Notes: generated by a model not told the origin, from the sequence alone. A stretch of 5,357 nucleotides of DNA from Methanoregulaceae archaeon (GCA_013331415.1 DUGL01000199.1:1-5357); one strand, 5' to 3'; counted from the stretch's first letter, positions 1 to 5,217 are shown. Numbers and translations are program-made.

Positions 1-1031
1 TCTCCCGGTATGCCGGATACGAGATGCCGCTGTTAGGCATCGAGCAGCAGACCGGCAACATCCCGGCAGTCACCCTCTCCATGGAAGAGGCGGTCAGGAC
101 CGGGGTTGTTGCCAACGAGTACGTTGCATACTACCTTGCGCTCACGCATGATCTCCTGGTGACAATCGGGGTAGACCCCGGCAGGCTCCGGTTCAGGCAG
201 CACCTCACCGACGAGCGGGCCCACTATGCCGAGGACTGCTGGGATGCCGAGATCTTCTCAGGGAGGTTTGGGTGGGTCGAGACCGTGGGCATCGCGGACC
301 GGACCGATTATGACCTCCGTGCCCATGAACGCCAGAGCGGCGAGCGGTTCTCCGTCTTCCTCCCGTACGAGACCCCGCGGCGCGAGCACAGGACCTGCGT
401 AGTCCCCAACATGGGTGCGCTCGGCCCCCGGTTCCGGGGAAAGGCAAAGGCTGTTGCTGATGCCATCTCCGCCTCTGTACCGGGGCCGGACGGAATCACG
501 CTGGATATCGGGGGAGAGAAGGTTGCGATTACACCGGACCTGTACGAGGTCCGCGACGAGGTTACCGAGGTGCCCGGGGTCCTCGTCACTCCCCACGTGA
601 TCGAGCCTTCCTACGGGATAGACCGGATGATCTACGCGGTCCTCGAGCACGCGTACCACGAAGAGATCGTGGACGACGAGGAGCGCCGAGTGCTTCGCCT
701 CCCGGCCGGGGTTGCACCCGTGCCGGTGGCCGTCTTCCCGCTGATGAACCGGGACGGTCTCCCGGAGATCGCCCGGGAGATCGTTTCCGGGATCCGCGGG
801 CAGGGCATCCTCGCAGAATTTGACGACGGTGGAGCGATTGGCAGGAGATACCGGCGGCAGGACGAGATAGGGACGCCGTTTGCCATCACGGTCGATTACG
901 AGACAAAGGATGAGCGGACCGTCACGCTCAGGGAGCGGGACAGCATGCGCCAGGTCCGGATACCCCTGGAGGGGATCCCGGAGCTCATCCGTTCTCTCAT
1001 CGAAGGCACCCGGAGTTTCACCGAGCTCTAA
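1..1031 (+). CDS. glyS: Glycyl-tRNA synthetase, archaeal/eukaryotic class II type, C-terminal part (5' truncated by window)
   Basis: This enzyme charges tRNA-Gly with glycine in the cytoplasm. The reading frame is open from the first bases, so the ATG at 24 is internal and the true start lies before the window. Numbering from that Met, the sequence shows the class II catalytic core: the motif 2 region RFRQH (56-60), DCWDAEI (71-77), the GWVETVGIADRTDYDL glycine-pocket segment (83-98) and a motif 3-like EPSYGIDR (194-201). The anticodon-binding domain follows from about 225 to the end at 335, with the typical VAVFPL strand and a GAIGRRYRRQDEIGTPFAITVD segment. The family is usually about 550-600 residues, so roughly 220-250 N-terminal residues are missing here. 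The arrangement matches the alpha2 eukaryotic/archaeal enzyme rather than the bacterial alpha2beta2 form. It stops with TAA at 1029-1031, four bases before hef, which suggests a shared transcript. The promoter is outside the window. Confidence 0.96.
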   Translation, partial: SRYAGYEMPLLGIEQQTGNIPAVTLSMEEAVRTGVVANEYVAYYLALTHDLLVTIGVDPGRLRFRQHLTDERAHYAEDCWDAEIFSGRFGWVETVGIADRTDYDLRAHERQSGERFSVFLPYETPRREHRTCVVPNMGALGPRFRGKAKAVADAISASVPGPDGITLDIGGEKVAITPDLYEVRDEVTEVPGVLVTPHVIEPSYGIDRMIYAVLEHAYHEEIVDDEERRVLRLPAGVAPVPVAVFPLMNRDGLPEIAREIVSGIRGQGILAEFDDGGAIGRRYRRQDEIGTPFAITVDYETKDERTVTLRERDSMRQVRIPLEGIPELIRSLIEGTRSFTEL

Positions 1032-1035
1032 TCCC

Positions 1036-3282
1036 ATGGCCTGGATCACCCACCCCTTCATCCGCCCTGCCAGCCTCGAGTCGCGGGAGTACCAGCTCTC
1101 GATCGCCATGCGTGCGCTCGAGGGGCATACCCTGGTGGTGCTCCCGACCGGGCTTGGGAAGACGGCAGTCGCCCTCCTGGTCGCAGCCTCCCGTCTCTTC
1201 AACGAGAAAGGGAAGGTGCTGATGCTCGCCCCCACGAAACCGCTCGTGGAGCAGCACTACCGTTTTTTCCAGCAGTTCCTGGTCATTGAGGGGAAGGCCC
1301 CGCCACTTGCCCTCTTTACCGGGGAGAGCCCGCCCGATGAGCGACGGGAGGCATTCTCGCGGGCGACCGCGATCTTTGCCACGCCCCAGGTGATCAAGAA
1401 CGATGTTCTCTCGGGGGCCTACACCCTCCAGGACGTCACGCTCCTGATCGTGGATGAGTGCCACCGTGCGGTGGGAAATTATGCCTACGTCTTCATCGCT
1501 TCCGTGTACCGGGATACAGCCCGATCACCCCTGATCCTTGCCATGACCGCGTCCCCGGGAGGCCGGACCGAGAAGGTCGAGGAGGTCTGCCGGAACCTCG
1601 GGATCGGGATCGTGGAGACGAGGAACGAGCAGGACCCTGATGTCGTGCCCTACATCCATGAACGGGCGATCGACGTGATCGAGGTGGGGCTTCCGGACCC
1701 CCTCAGGTACGCGGTTGATGACCTGAATACGCTGCTGGAAAATCGGCTTGCAGCGCTGCGGAACCTTGGGTTTCCGGCACCAAAACGCGAGCAGCTCTCG
1801 ATGAAGGGGCTCAATTCCCTCAATGCCCTGATCCAGGAGCGGATCCGGGAGCAGGATTCGGCAGGCTACGCTGCGGCTTCGCTCCATGCCGAGGTGATGA
1901 AACTGCGGCATGCCGTCTCACTCGCAGAGTCACAGGGGAGCCGGGTCCTTGCGGCGTACGTGCACCGGCTCTTCTCCGAGGGATCATCTGCAGGAGGGTC
2001 CAAGGCGGCGGCACGGCTCGCCAAGGACCCGGTCTTCATCCGTCTCCTCGAACGGTGCATGAGCTGGACCACGGAACTCCACCCCAAGCCCGCGATCCTG
2101 GCAGCGGTCACGAAAAAGCAGCTCGATGAGAACCCTGAGAGCAGGATCATCATCTTTGCCACGTTCCGTGACATGGTCCAGCAGATCGTGGAGTGCCTGG
2201 AGCAGGCAGGGATCACTGCCGAGCGGTTCGTCGGGCAGGCCACCAGGGATGCAGAGCGGGGGCTCTCGCAGAAGAAGCAGATCGATGCGCTGCGGCGGTT
2301 CCGCGCCGGGGAGTTCCGGGTGCTCGTGGCAACCTCGGTCGGGGAGGAAGGGCTGGATGTCCCGTCGACCGACATGGTGATCTTCTACGAGGCGGTCCCC
2401 TCCGAGATCCGGAGCATCCAGCGCAAGGGCAGGACCGGGAGGAGCGGGAGCGGCAGGATCGTGGTCCTGGTCACCAAGGGTACATCTGATGAGACCAACC
2501 GGTGGGTGAGCCAGTCCCGGGAGCGTGCCATGCAGAGCGGGATACGGAGCCTGGGGAGCCGGCTGGACGTGCAGGCATCCCTTGACGCGATCAGTATCCC
2601 GGAACAGCCATCCCTGCACCGGATCGGGGAGTTCCTGCCACAGGGTCCGGCGATCGTCGTGGACGACCGGGAGACGTCGTCGCGGGTGGTCGAACGATTG
2701 CACACCCTGGGTGCCGCGCTCTCTCTACGGAGACTTCCCCAGGGGGATTTCCTGATCGGGGACCGGATTGCCGTTGAACGGAAGACGACCCGGGATTTTG
2801 TGGATACACTCGTTGACCGGGACCTCTTTGGCCAGCTGGGAGAACTCTCGGGGCATGCACTCCGCCCGGTCCTGATCATCGAGGGAGAGAACCTGTATAC
2901 GCAGCGGGACATCAACCAGAACGCGATCCGCGGGGCCCTGGCAGCGATTGCGATCGATCTCGGGATAACCCTCTTCTTCACCCGGGACGAGGAGGATACT
3001 GCAGGGCTCCTGGTGGTGCTTGCGAAGCGGGAGGAGCGCGGTGATGAGCGGGGTGCACGGGTACCGGTCCGCAAGTCGTACCAGTCCTCAAACGACGAAC
3101 TGGAACTGGTGGTCGCTTCGTTTGCCGGGATTGGGATGAAGCACGCCCGTCTCCTGCTCGGGCACTTCGGGACAATCCAGGCCATCGCCACTGCCTCCGA
3201 GGATGACCTGGCGACGGTCAGGGGTATCGGCCCGAAGAGGGCGAAACATATCTTTGACCTGGTCCGGAAGTCCTACCGGTAG
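1036..3282 (+). CDS. hef: Hef: fused SF2 helicase and XPF-family structure-specific nuclease
   Basis: Hef is the euryarchaeal relative of FANCM/XPF; characterised members act on stalled replication forks and flap structures as a homodimer. The 748-residue protein has a Q-like REYQ (17-20), Walker A LPTGLGKT (36-43), motif II DECH (140-143), motif III TAS (171-173), a helical insert (about 225-345), motif IV IIIFATF (371-377), motif V ATSVGEEGLDVP (432-443) and motif VI QRKGRTGR (462-469). A linker leads to the nuclease domain: DDRE (543-546), then GDRIAVERKTTRD (575-587), which holds the intact ERK catalytic motif and downstream Asp. Two helix-hairpin-helix motifs end the protein (FAGIG from 696, VRGIG from 728). 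Both enzymatic halves look active and length is as expected for full-length Hef. I chose the ATG at 1036 because MAWITHPFIRPASLESREYQ leads straight into the helicase; the frame is open upstream but there overlaps glyS and reads as shadow. No good Shine-Dalgarno sits before 1036, so translation may be coupled to glyS. Confidence 0.95.
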   Translation: MAWITHPFIRPASLESREYQLSIAMRALEGHTLVVLPTGLGKTAVALLVAASRLFNEKGKVLMLAPTKPLVEQHYRFFQQFLVIEGKAPPLALFTGESPPDERREAFSRATAIFATPQVIKNDVLSGAYTLQDVTLLIVDECHRAVGNYAYVFIASVYRDTARSPLILAMTASPGGRTEKVEEVCRNLGIGIVETRNEQDPDVVPYIHERAIDVIEVGLPDPLRYAVDDLNTLLENRLAALRNLGFPAPKREQLSMKGLNSLNALIQERIREQDSAGYAAASLHAEVMKLRHAVSLAESQGSRVLAAYVHRLFSEGSSAGGSKAAARLAKDPVFIRLLERCMSWTTELHPKPAILAAVTKKQLDENPESRIIIFATFRDMVQQIVECLEQAGITAERFVGQATRDAERGLSQKKQIDALRRFRAGEFRVLVATSVGEEGLDVPSTDMVIFYEAVPSEIRSIQRKGRTGRSGSGRIVVLVTKGTSDETNRWVSQSRERAMQSGIRSLGSRLDVQASLDAISIPEQPSLHRIGEFLPQGPAIVVDDRETSSRVVERLHTLGAALSLRRLPQGDFLIGDRIAVERKTTRDFVDTLVDRDLFGQLGELSGHALRPVLIIEGENLYTQRDINQNAIRGALAAIAIDLGITLFFTRDEEDTAGLLVVLAKREERGDERGARVPVRKSYQSSNDELELVVASFAGIGMKHARLLLGHFGTIQAIATASEDDLATVRGIGPKRAKHIFDLVRKSYR

Positions 3283-3348
3283 CAGGTGGTCTGGTTTCTC
3301 CCCTTGTATCCGGCACCATGGTCCCGGGACTCCTCCAGGGAGCAGGAA

Positions 3349-3371
3349 GGGTGGATACCGGTATACCACCC
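3349..3371. repeat. 23-base near-perfect inverted repeat downstream of hef
   Basis: The left arm GGGTGGATACC (3349-3359) pairs with the right arm GGTAT-CCACCC (3360-3371) with one unpaired A at 3365 and no spacer. With a zero-base centre an RNA hairpin would lose a few central pairs to the loop, so a DNA-binding site is as plausible as a stem. It falls 67 bases after the hef stop codon. No T-tract follows, so it does not look like a terminator by itself. Confidence 0.5.
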
Positions 3372-3439
3372 CGCGCATTCAGCCCGTGATTTCCGGCCCT
3401 GGTTCCGTTTGCATCGTCCCGCCCCATGGGATCGTGCAG

Positions 3440-3460
3440 AGAACACCTGTTCTGAACAGG
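3440..3460. repeat. Overlapping palindromes built from three alternating half-sites
   Basis: Three half-sites alternate in orientation: GAACA (3441-3445), TGTTC (3448-3452) and GAACA (3454-3458). They give two overlapping palindromes, AGAACA-CC-TGTTCT (3440-3453) and CCTGTTC-T-GAACAGG (3446-3460). As DNA this resembles an operator offering two alternative dimer sites. As RNA it gives two mutually exclusive hairpins, of 5 and 6 pairs. It lies 17 bases before the terminator-like hairpin. Confidence 0.5.
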
Positions 3461-3476
3461 GTGCTGACAACGGGGA

Positions 3477-3508
3477 CCGGGAAATGAGAGATTCCCGGGG
3501 GTTTTTTT
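3477..3508 (+). terminator. Hairpin plus T7 tract, probable transcription terminator for the glyS-hef transcript
   Basis: A 7-bp stem, CCGGGAA (3477-3483) with TTCCCGG (3492-3498), closes an 8-base loop; three G's and seven T's (3502-3508) follow. This is the shape of an intrinsic terminator, and archaeal RNA polymerase also terminates at T-rich tracts alone. It is the first such signal after the hef stop codon, about 195 bases downstream, which would leave an unusually long 3' untranslated region. The opposite strand has A7 at 3508-3502 and only a T5 (complement of 3509-3513), so minus-strand termination here is less certain. Confidence 0.6.
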
Positions 3509-3540
3509 AAAAACGGTATTTTTCCCTGCTGATGGAGTGA

Positions 3541-3601
3541 GGGCGGTCCGTGCACCGCCCCCTGCGATCCGGCAGGGAATACCATCTCCCGCAGGGGAGA
3601 T
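3541..3601. other. Three consecutive perfect hairpins, possible structured RNA
   Basis: Three stems stand nearly back to back. The first is GGGCGGT/ACCGCCC (3541-3547 with 3554-3560, 6-base loop). The second is CCTGC/GCAGG (3561-3565 with 3572-3576, 6-base loop). The third is ATCTCCC/GGGAGAT (3584-3590 with 3595-3601, GCAG tetraloop). An AT-rich stretch (3502-3523) lies about 20-40 bases upstream on the plus strand, where an archaeal promoter could sit. Alternatively the hairpins are in the 3' end of the minus-strand zinc-ribbon transcript, which stops at 3660. I recognise no known RNA family. Strand and transcription are unknown. Confidence 0.45.
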
Positions 3602-3659
3602 CGTGAACCGGAATTCAGGATACTGGCTTTCAGCTGATCCAGCGTCCCCCAGGGAGGAG

Positions 3660-4019
3660 TCACCGGAGGAGCGTGAGCGCTTCAGCCCCGGTCTTCAGCG
3701 CGTTCATGAGCACCTTGACATCGCCTGCGTTCTTCTCCTCCCTGATGCGGATGCAGAGCGCCGCAAGGGTCTCTTCAAGGGTGGAGGCAAGCTCCGTGAA
3801 ACCGGGTGCCCTGGTCTCCGCAGGTCCGCGCACCTTTCCTTCCAGCCCGGAAACCGGGGGGAGGTCGGGGCGTTCTCCATCCTTCTCCTCGCGGCAGACC
3901 ACGCACAGGGTCTCCCCCTTGAATTCAAAGAGCGGGCAGCCGCAGGACGGGCAACTTTTCGAGAGCATCTTCCCTCCCTTGAGGAGGTATTGGGCCATGA
4001 TGTCATCTTCGCGCTTCAT
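3660..4019 (-). CDS. Small zinc-ribbon protein, Sjogren's syndrome/scleroderma autoantigen 1 (p27) family
   Basis: The N-terminal segment IMAQYLLKGGKMLSKSCPSC, followed by a second CxxC in ETLCVVC, is the hallmark of the autoantigen p27 (ZNRD2/SSSCA1) family, common in archaea and found in humans. The four cysteines sit at residues 23, 26, 39 and 42 of the 119-residue form and should bind one zinc. A low-complexity Pro/Gly-rich linker follows, then a predicted helix from about 75 to the end (ELASTLEETLAALCIRIREE onward). The molecular role in archaea is not established. I prefer the Met at 4019 (MKREDDIMAQ) because its N terminus is typical of the family and GGAGG lies 15 bases upstream. An in-frame ATG at 4034 adds five residues (MDRIP) but abuts that GGAGG with no spacer, and one at 3998 has no ribosome site. 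The gene is monocistronic, convergent with hef and divergent from the UPF0147 gene. Confidence 0.88.
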   Translation of the reverse strand: MKREDDIMAQYLLKGGKMLSKSCPSCGCPLFEFKGETLCVVCREEKDGERPDLPPVSGLEGKVRGPAETRAPGFTELASTLEETLAALCIRIREEKNAGDVKVLMNALKTGAEALTLLR

Positions 4020-4034
4020 AGGGATCCGATCCAT

Positions 4035-4052
4035 CCTCCCCGGTTAACGGGG
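4035..4052 (-). promoter_or_regulatory. Shine-Dalgarno and overlapping hairpin before the zinc-ribbon gene
   Basis: On the minus strand GGAGG (4039-4035) precedes the gene. Its first two G's belong to the 3' arm of an inverted repeat, CCCCG/CGGGG (plus-strand arms 4038-4042 and 4048-4052, 5-base loop), so folding could partly hide the ribosome binding site. The GGAGG is 0 bases from the ATG at 4034 and 15 bases from the ATG at 4019, neither ideal. Regulatory meaning is inferred only. Confidence 0.4.
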
Positions 4053-4054
4053 CG

Positions 4055-4071
4055 ACTGTACGGTACTGTAC
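4055..4071. repeat. Direct repeat ACTGTAC x2, about one helical turn apart
   Basis: ACTGTAC occurs at 4055-4061 and again at 4065-4071, a 10-base period, about 20-50 bases upstream of the zinc-ribbon start codons. Tandem sites on the same DNA face suit binding by a direct-repeat regulator, but the repeat is short and could be chance. Confidence 0.3.
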
Positions 4072-4223
4072 TGCTGCCAGCGCACATCATAGCTTGCCCC
4101 ACGTTCATCACCAGATCCTGAAGGTACATACCATTTCCAGGAACGCCCTGATTGGTCATTCCCGTAACCGGGAGGAGGTTGCCCGAAAAAAAGTACCGGG
4201 ACCTGCGCAGGACAGCAAAATAA

Positions 4224-4253
4224 GCTTAAATTAAGCGTTTTTTATCAAAAAAA
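4224..4253. promoter_or_regulatory. AT-rich palindrome and T6/A7 tracts upstream of the UPF0147 promoter
   Basis: GCTTAA-A-TTAAGC (4224-4236) is a perfect 13-base palindrome about 40 bases upstream of the TATA box at 4278. It is followed by T6 (4238-4243), ATC, and A7 (4247-4253). The A/T tracts are expected to bend DNA, and the palindrome could be an operator acting on one or both divergent genes. Although hairpin plus T6 resembles a terminator, no plus-strand gene ends nearby, so a regulatory reading is preferred. Confidence 0.35.
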
Positions 4254-4273
4254 CTCCTTTGGCTGACAATTAC

Positions 4274-4286
4274 CAAACTATATAAG
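4274..4286 (+). promoter_or_regulatory. Archaeal TATA box (with BRE-like purines) for the UPF0147 gene
   Basis: CTATATAA (4278-4285) is a good match to the archaeal TATA element and is preceded by CAAA, a plausible weak BRE. Transcription should start about 25 bases further on, near 4305-4310, giving a leader of only 10-16 bases that just covers the ribosome binding site. Confidence 0.7.
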
Positions 4287-4307
4287 GCGGATATTCGTAG
4301 TAATAAG

Positions 4308-4315
4308 AGGAGGGG
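4308..4315 (+). promoter_or_regulatory. Strong Shine-Dalgarno AGGAGGGG for the UPF0147 gene
   Basis: GGAGG at 4309-4313 is 7 bases from the ATG at 4321, ideal spacing. A nearer ATG at 4316 is in another frame and too close, so this site fixes the start at 4321. Confidence 0.8.
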
Positions 4316-4320
4316 ATGGC

Positions 4321-4584
4321 ATGCATAATCCCGATAAGACGATCGATAACTGTATCCTGATGCTGCAGCACATCATGGATGACAGCACCATACCACGGAA
4401 TATCCGGAGAGTTGCTGATGAGACGCGGCAGCTCCTCATGAACCAGAACAAAGGTATAGGACTCCGGGCTGCAGAGGCAATATCGAAGATTGATGAGATC
4501 AGCAACGACCCCAATATGCCGGTCCACGCACGGACACGGATCTGGGAACTGGTCTCAAAGCTGGAAACAATTCCGCTGGACTGA
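4321..4584 (+). CDS. UPF0147 family protein (conserved archaeal, function unknown)
   Basis: The 87-residue protein matches the UPF0147 pattern I know from many archaea. It opens with a helix carrying a TIDNCILMLQHIMDDSTIPR-type segment (7-26), then RNIRRVADETRQLL (26-39). The hallmark block RAAEAISKIDEISNDPNMP (49-67) and HARTRIWELVSKLE (69-82) close the protein. It is predicted all-helical, cytoplasmic and without signal peptide, transmembrane segment or metal site; the only cysteine is C11. Length is normal for the family. No biochemical role is established to my knowledge. It has its own promoter and a strong ribosome binding site, so is probably well expressed and monocistronic. It diverges from the zinc-ribbon gene and converges on the YjbQ-like gene 66 bases away. 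Confidence 0.93.
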   Translation: MHNPDKTIDNCILMLQHIMDDSTIPRNIRRVADETRQLLMNQNKGIGLRAAEAISKIDEISNDPNMPVHARTRIWELVSKLETIPLD

Positions 4585-4628
4585 CACCAGGCTCCTTCTG
4601 ATTCCATTCCCTGCGATATCCCGACACA

Positions 4629-4639
4629 ACCCCCTTTTT
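4629..4639 (+). terminator. Possible T-tract terminator for the UPF0147 gene
   Basis: A C-run followed by T5 (4635-4639) lies about 50 bases after the UPF0147 stop codon, just before the convergent YjbQ-like gene ends. There is no clear hairpin in front of it. Archaeal polymerase can stop at T-rich tracts alone, so this is plausible but weak. Confidence 0.3.
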
Positions 4640-4650
4640 GGCCGTACGGT

Positions 4651-5064
4651 TCACCCGGTTACCGTCAGGATGATGGTCCGGGTCCTGCCCTGCCTGACGT
4701 CCAGCTCGAGCAGGACCAGCTGCTGCCAGGTGCCGAGCGCAGGTCCGCCTCTGGCAACCGGGACAGAGATGGACGGGCCCACGAGTGATGCTTTCACGTG
4801 CGATCTCCCGTTCCCGTCTCCCCACCGGCTGTCATGGGCGTAGGCTGCCGAATCCGGGGCGATACCGGCAAGTGCTCTCGTGAGATCCGCGAGTACACCG
4901 GGTTCGTACTCAATGGTCGTGACAGCAGCCGTGGACCCGGAGACAAAGATATTCACCATCCCCTCAGCTATCCCGCTCTCCCGGACAACAGCCCTCACGT
5001 CCGGTGTGATGTCCACGATATCGCCCTCCGCCGCGGTGGTTACCTGGATTTCTCTGCGGTACAT
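4651..5064 (-). CDS. YjbQ/UPF0047 family protein (putative secondary thiamine-phosphate synthase)
   Basis: The 137-residue protein shows the UPF0047/YjbQ order of conserved blocks: VNIFVSGSTAAVTTIEYEPG (37-56), HDSRWGDGNGRSHVKASLVG (77-96) and the GTWQQLVLLELD signature (111-122). The E. coli member has been linked to weak thiamine-phosphate synthase activity, but the true function is uncertain. The usual His in the PHTTAGLTINE-like block is replaced here by GST, a variant I associate with archaeal members; H77 and H89 of the second block are kept. The length is normal. The ATG at 5064 is the only sensible start, since an in-frame TGA lies three codons upstream. There is no clear Shine-Dalgarno before it (TACTCTGGC precedes the ATG), so the mRNA may be leaderless, although no convincing TATA box is visible. 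It stops with TGA and is convergent with the UPF0147 gene. No thiamine genes are nearby. Confidence 0.9.
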   Translation of the reverse strand: MYRREIQVTTAAEGDIVDITPDVRAVVRESGIAEGMVNIFVSGSTAAVTTIEYEPGVLADLTRALAGIAPDSAAYAHDSRWGDGNGRSHVKASLVGPSISVPVARGGPALGTWQQLVLLELDVRQGRTRTIILTVTG

Positions 5065-5194
5065 GCCAGAGTATCAGGTAAACGGGGTGATGAACGTATC
5101 GCGGGAGGCGGGATTGTCCGGAGTGTAACCCCCTGAGAGTTTCGCGAGTTTGGGATAACCGGTGCGTAAATTTGTGGTACCTGTGAATTCTGAT

Positions 5195-5217
5195 GGGAGG
5201 GGGAGAATCCCCCTCCC
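5195..5217. repeat. Perfect 10-bp hairpin with GAA loop, G/C tracts
   Basis: GGGAGGGGGA (5195-5204) pairs perfectly with TCCCCCTCCC (5208-5217) across a 3-base GAA loop, giving a very stable stem. A second C-rich tract, CCCTCCCCC (5221-5229), repeats the right arm and could compete for pairing. No T-tract follows on either strand, so it is not a typical terminator. It lies upstream of yjbQ (minus strand). Confidence 0.6.

Larger units (their letters stand above)
3283..3659. other. Convergent intergenic region rich in inverted repeats, no convincing gene
   Basis: This 377-base spacer lies between the end of hef (+) and the end of the zinc-ribbon gene (-). Short open frames exist on both strands but none resembles a known family or has a good ribosome binding site. 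What it does hold is a series of inverted repeats: a 10-base palindrome GTCCCGGGAC (3321-3330), a 23-base near-perfect inverted repeat (3349-3371), alternating GAACA/TGTTC half-sites (3440-3460), a terminator-like hairpin (3477-3508), an AT-rich stretch (3502-3523) and three consecutive hairpins (3541-3601). At least one terminator is expected here because two genes converge, but the number of structures exceeds that need. Confidence 0.6.
4053..4277. other. Divergent intergenic spacer between zinc-ribbon and UPF0147 genes
   Basis: No gene is supported here. The half nearer the zinc-ribbon gene is GC-rich, with a TCCCG/CGGGA hairpin (4160-4164 with 4169-4173) and the palindrome CCTGCGCAGG (4202-4211). 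The stretch 4213-4260 is markedly AT-rich and contains the palindrome GCTTAAATTAAGC (4224-4236), then T6 (4238-4243) and A7 (4247-4253). I could not find a convincing minus-strand TATA box close to the zinc-ribbon gene. AT-rich sequence around 4222-4246 is a candidate, which would imply a leader of roughly 170 bases. Confidence 0.5.

Noticed and set aside
880..1035. N-terminal extension of hef to the ATG at 880
   Set aside because: It would overlap the conserved C-terminal end of glyS by about 150 bases and reads as Ser/Arg-rich shadow sequence; the helicase begins naturally at 1036.
258..1235. Long minus-strand open frame (325 codons) opposite glyS and the start of hef
   Set aside because: Shadow of two well-supported plus-strand genes in GC-rich DNA; no recognisable domain and it bridges both genes.
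3203..3510. Small open frames after hef on either strand
   Set aside because: No ribosome binding site or family resemblance, and they run through hef, inverted repeats or a terminator hairpin.
3283..3659. tRNA, 5S RNA or C/D-box RNA hidden in the hairpin-rich spacer
   Set aside because: No GGTTCGAATCC-like T-loop with acceptor pairing, and no C/D box pairs with correct spacing; the hairpins do not make a cloverleaf.
3537..4121. Plus-strand open frame of 194 codons
   Set aside because: Antisense to the zinc-ribbon gene, whose conserved CxxC motifs clearly mark the minus strand; the predicted protein has no family character.
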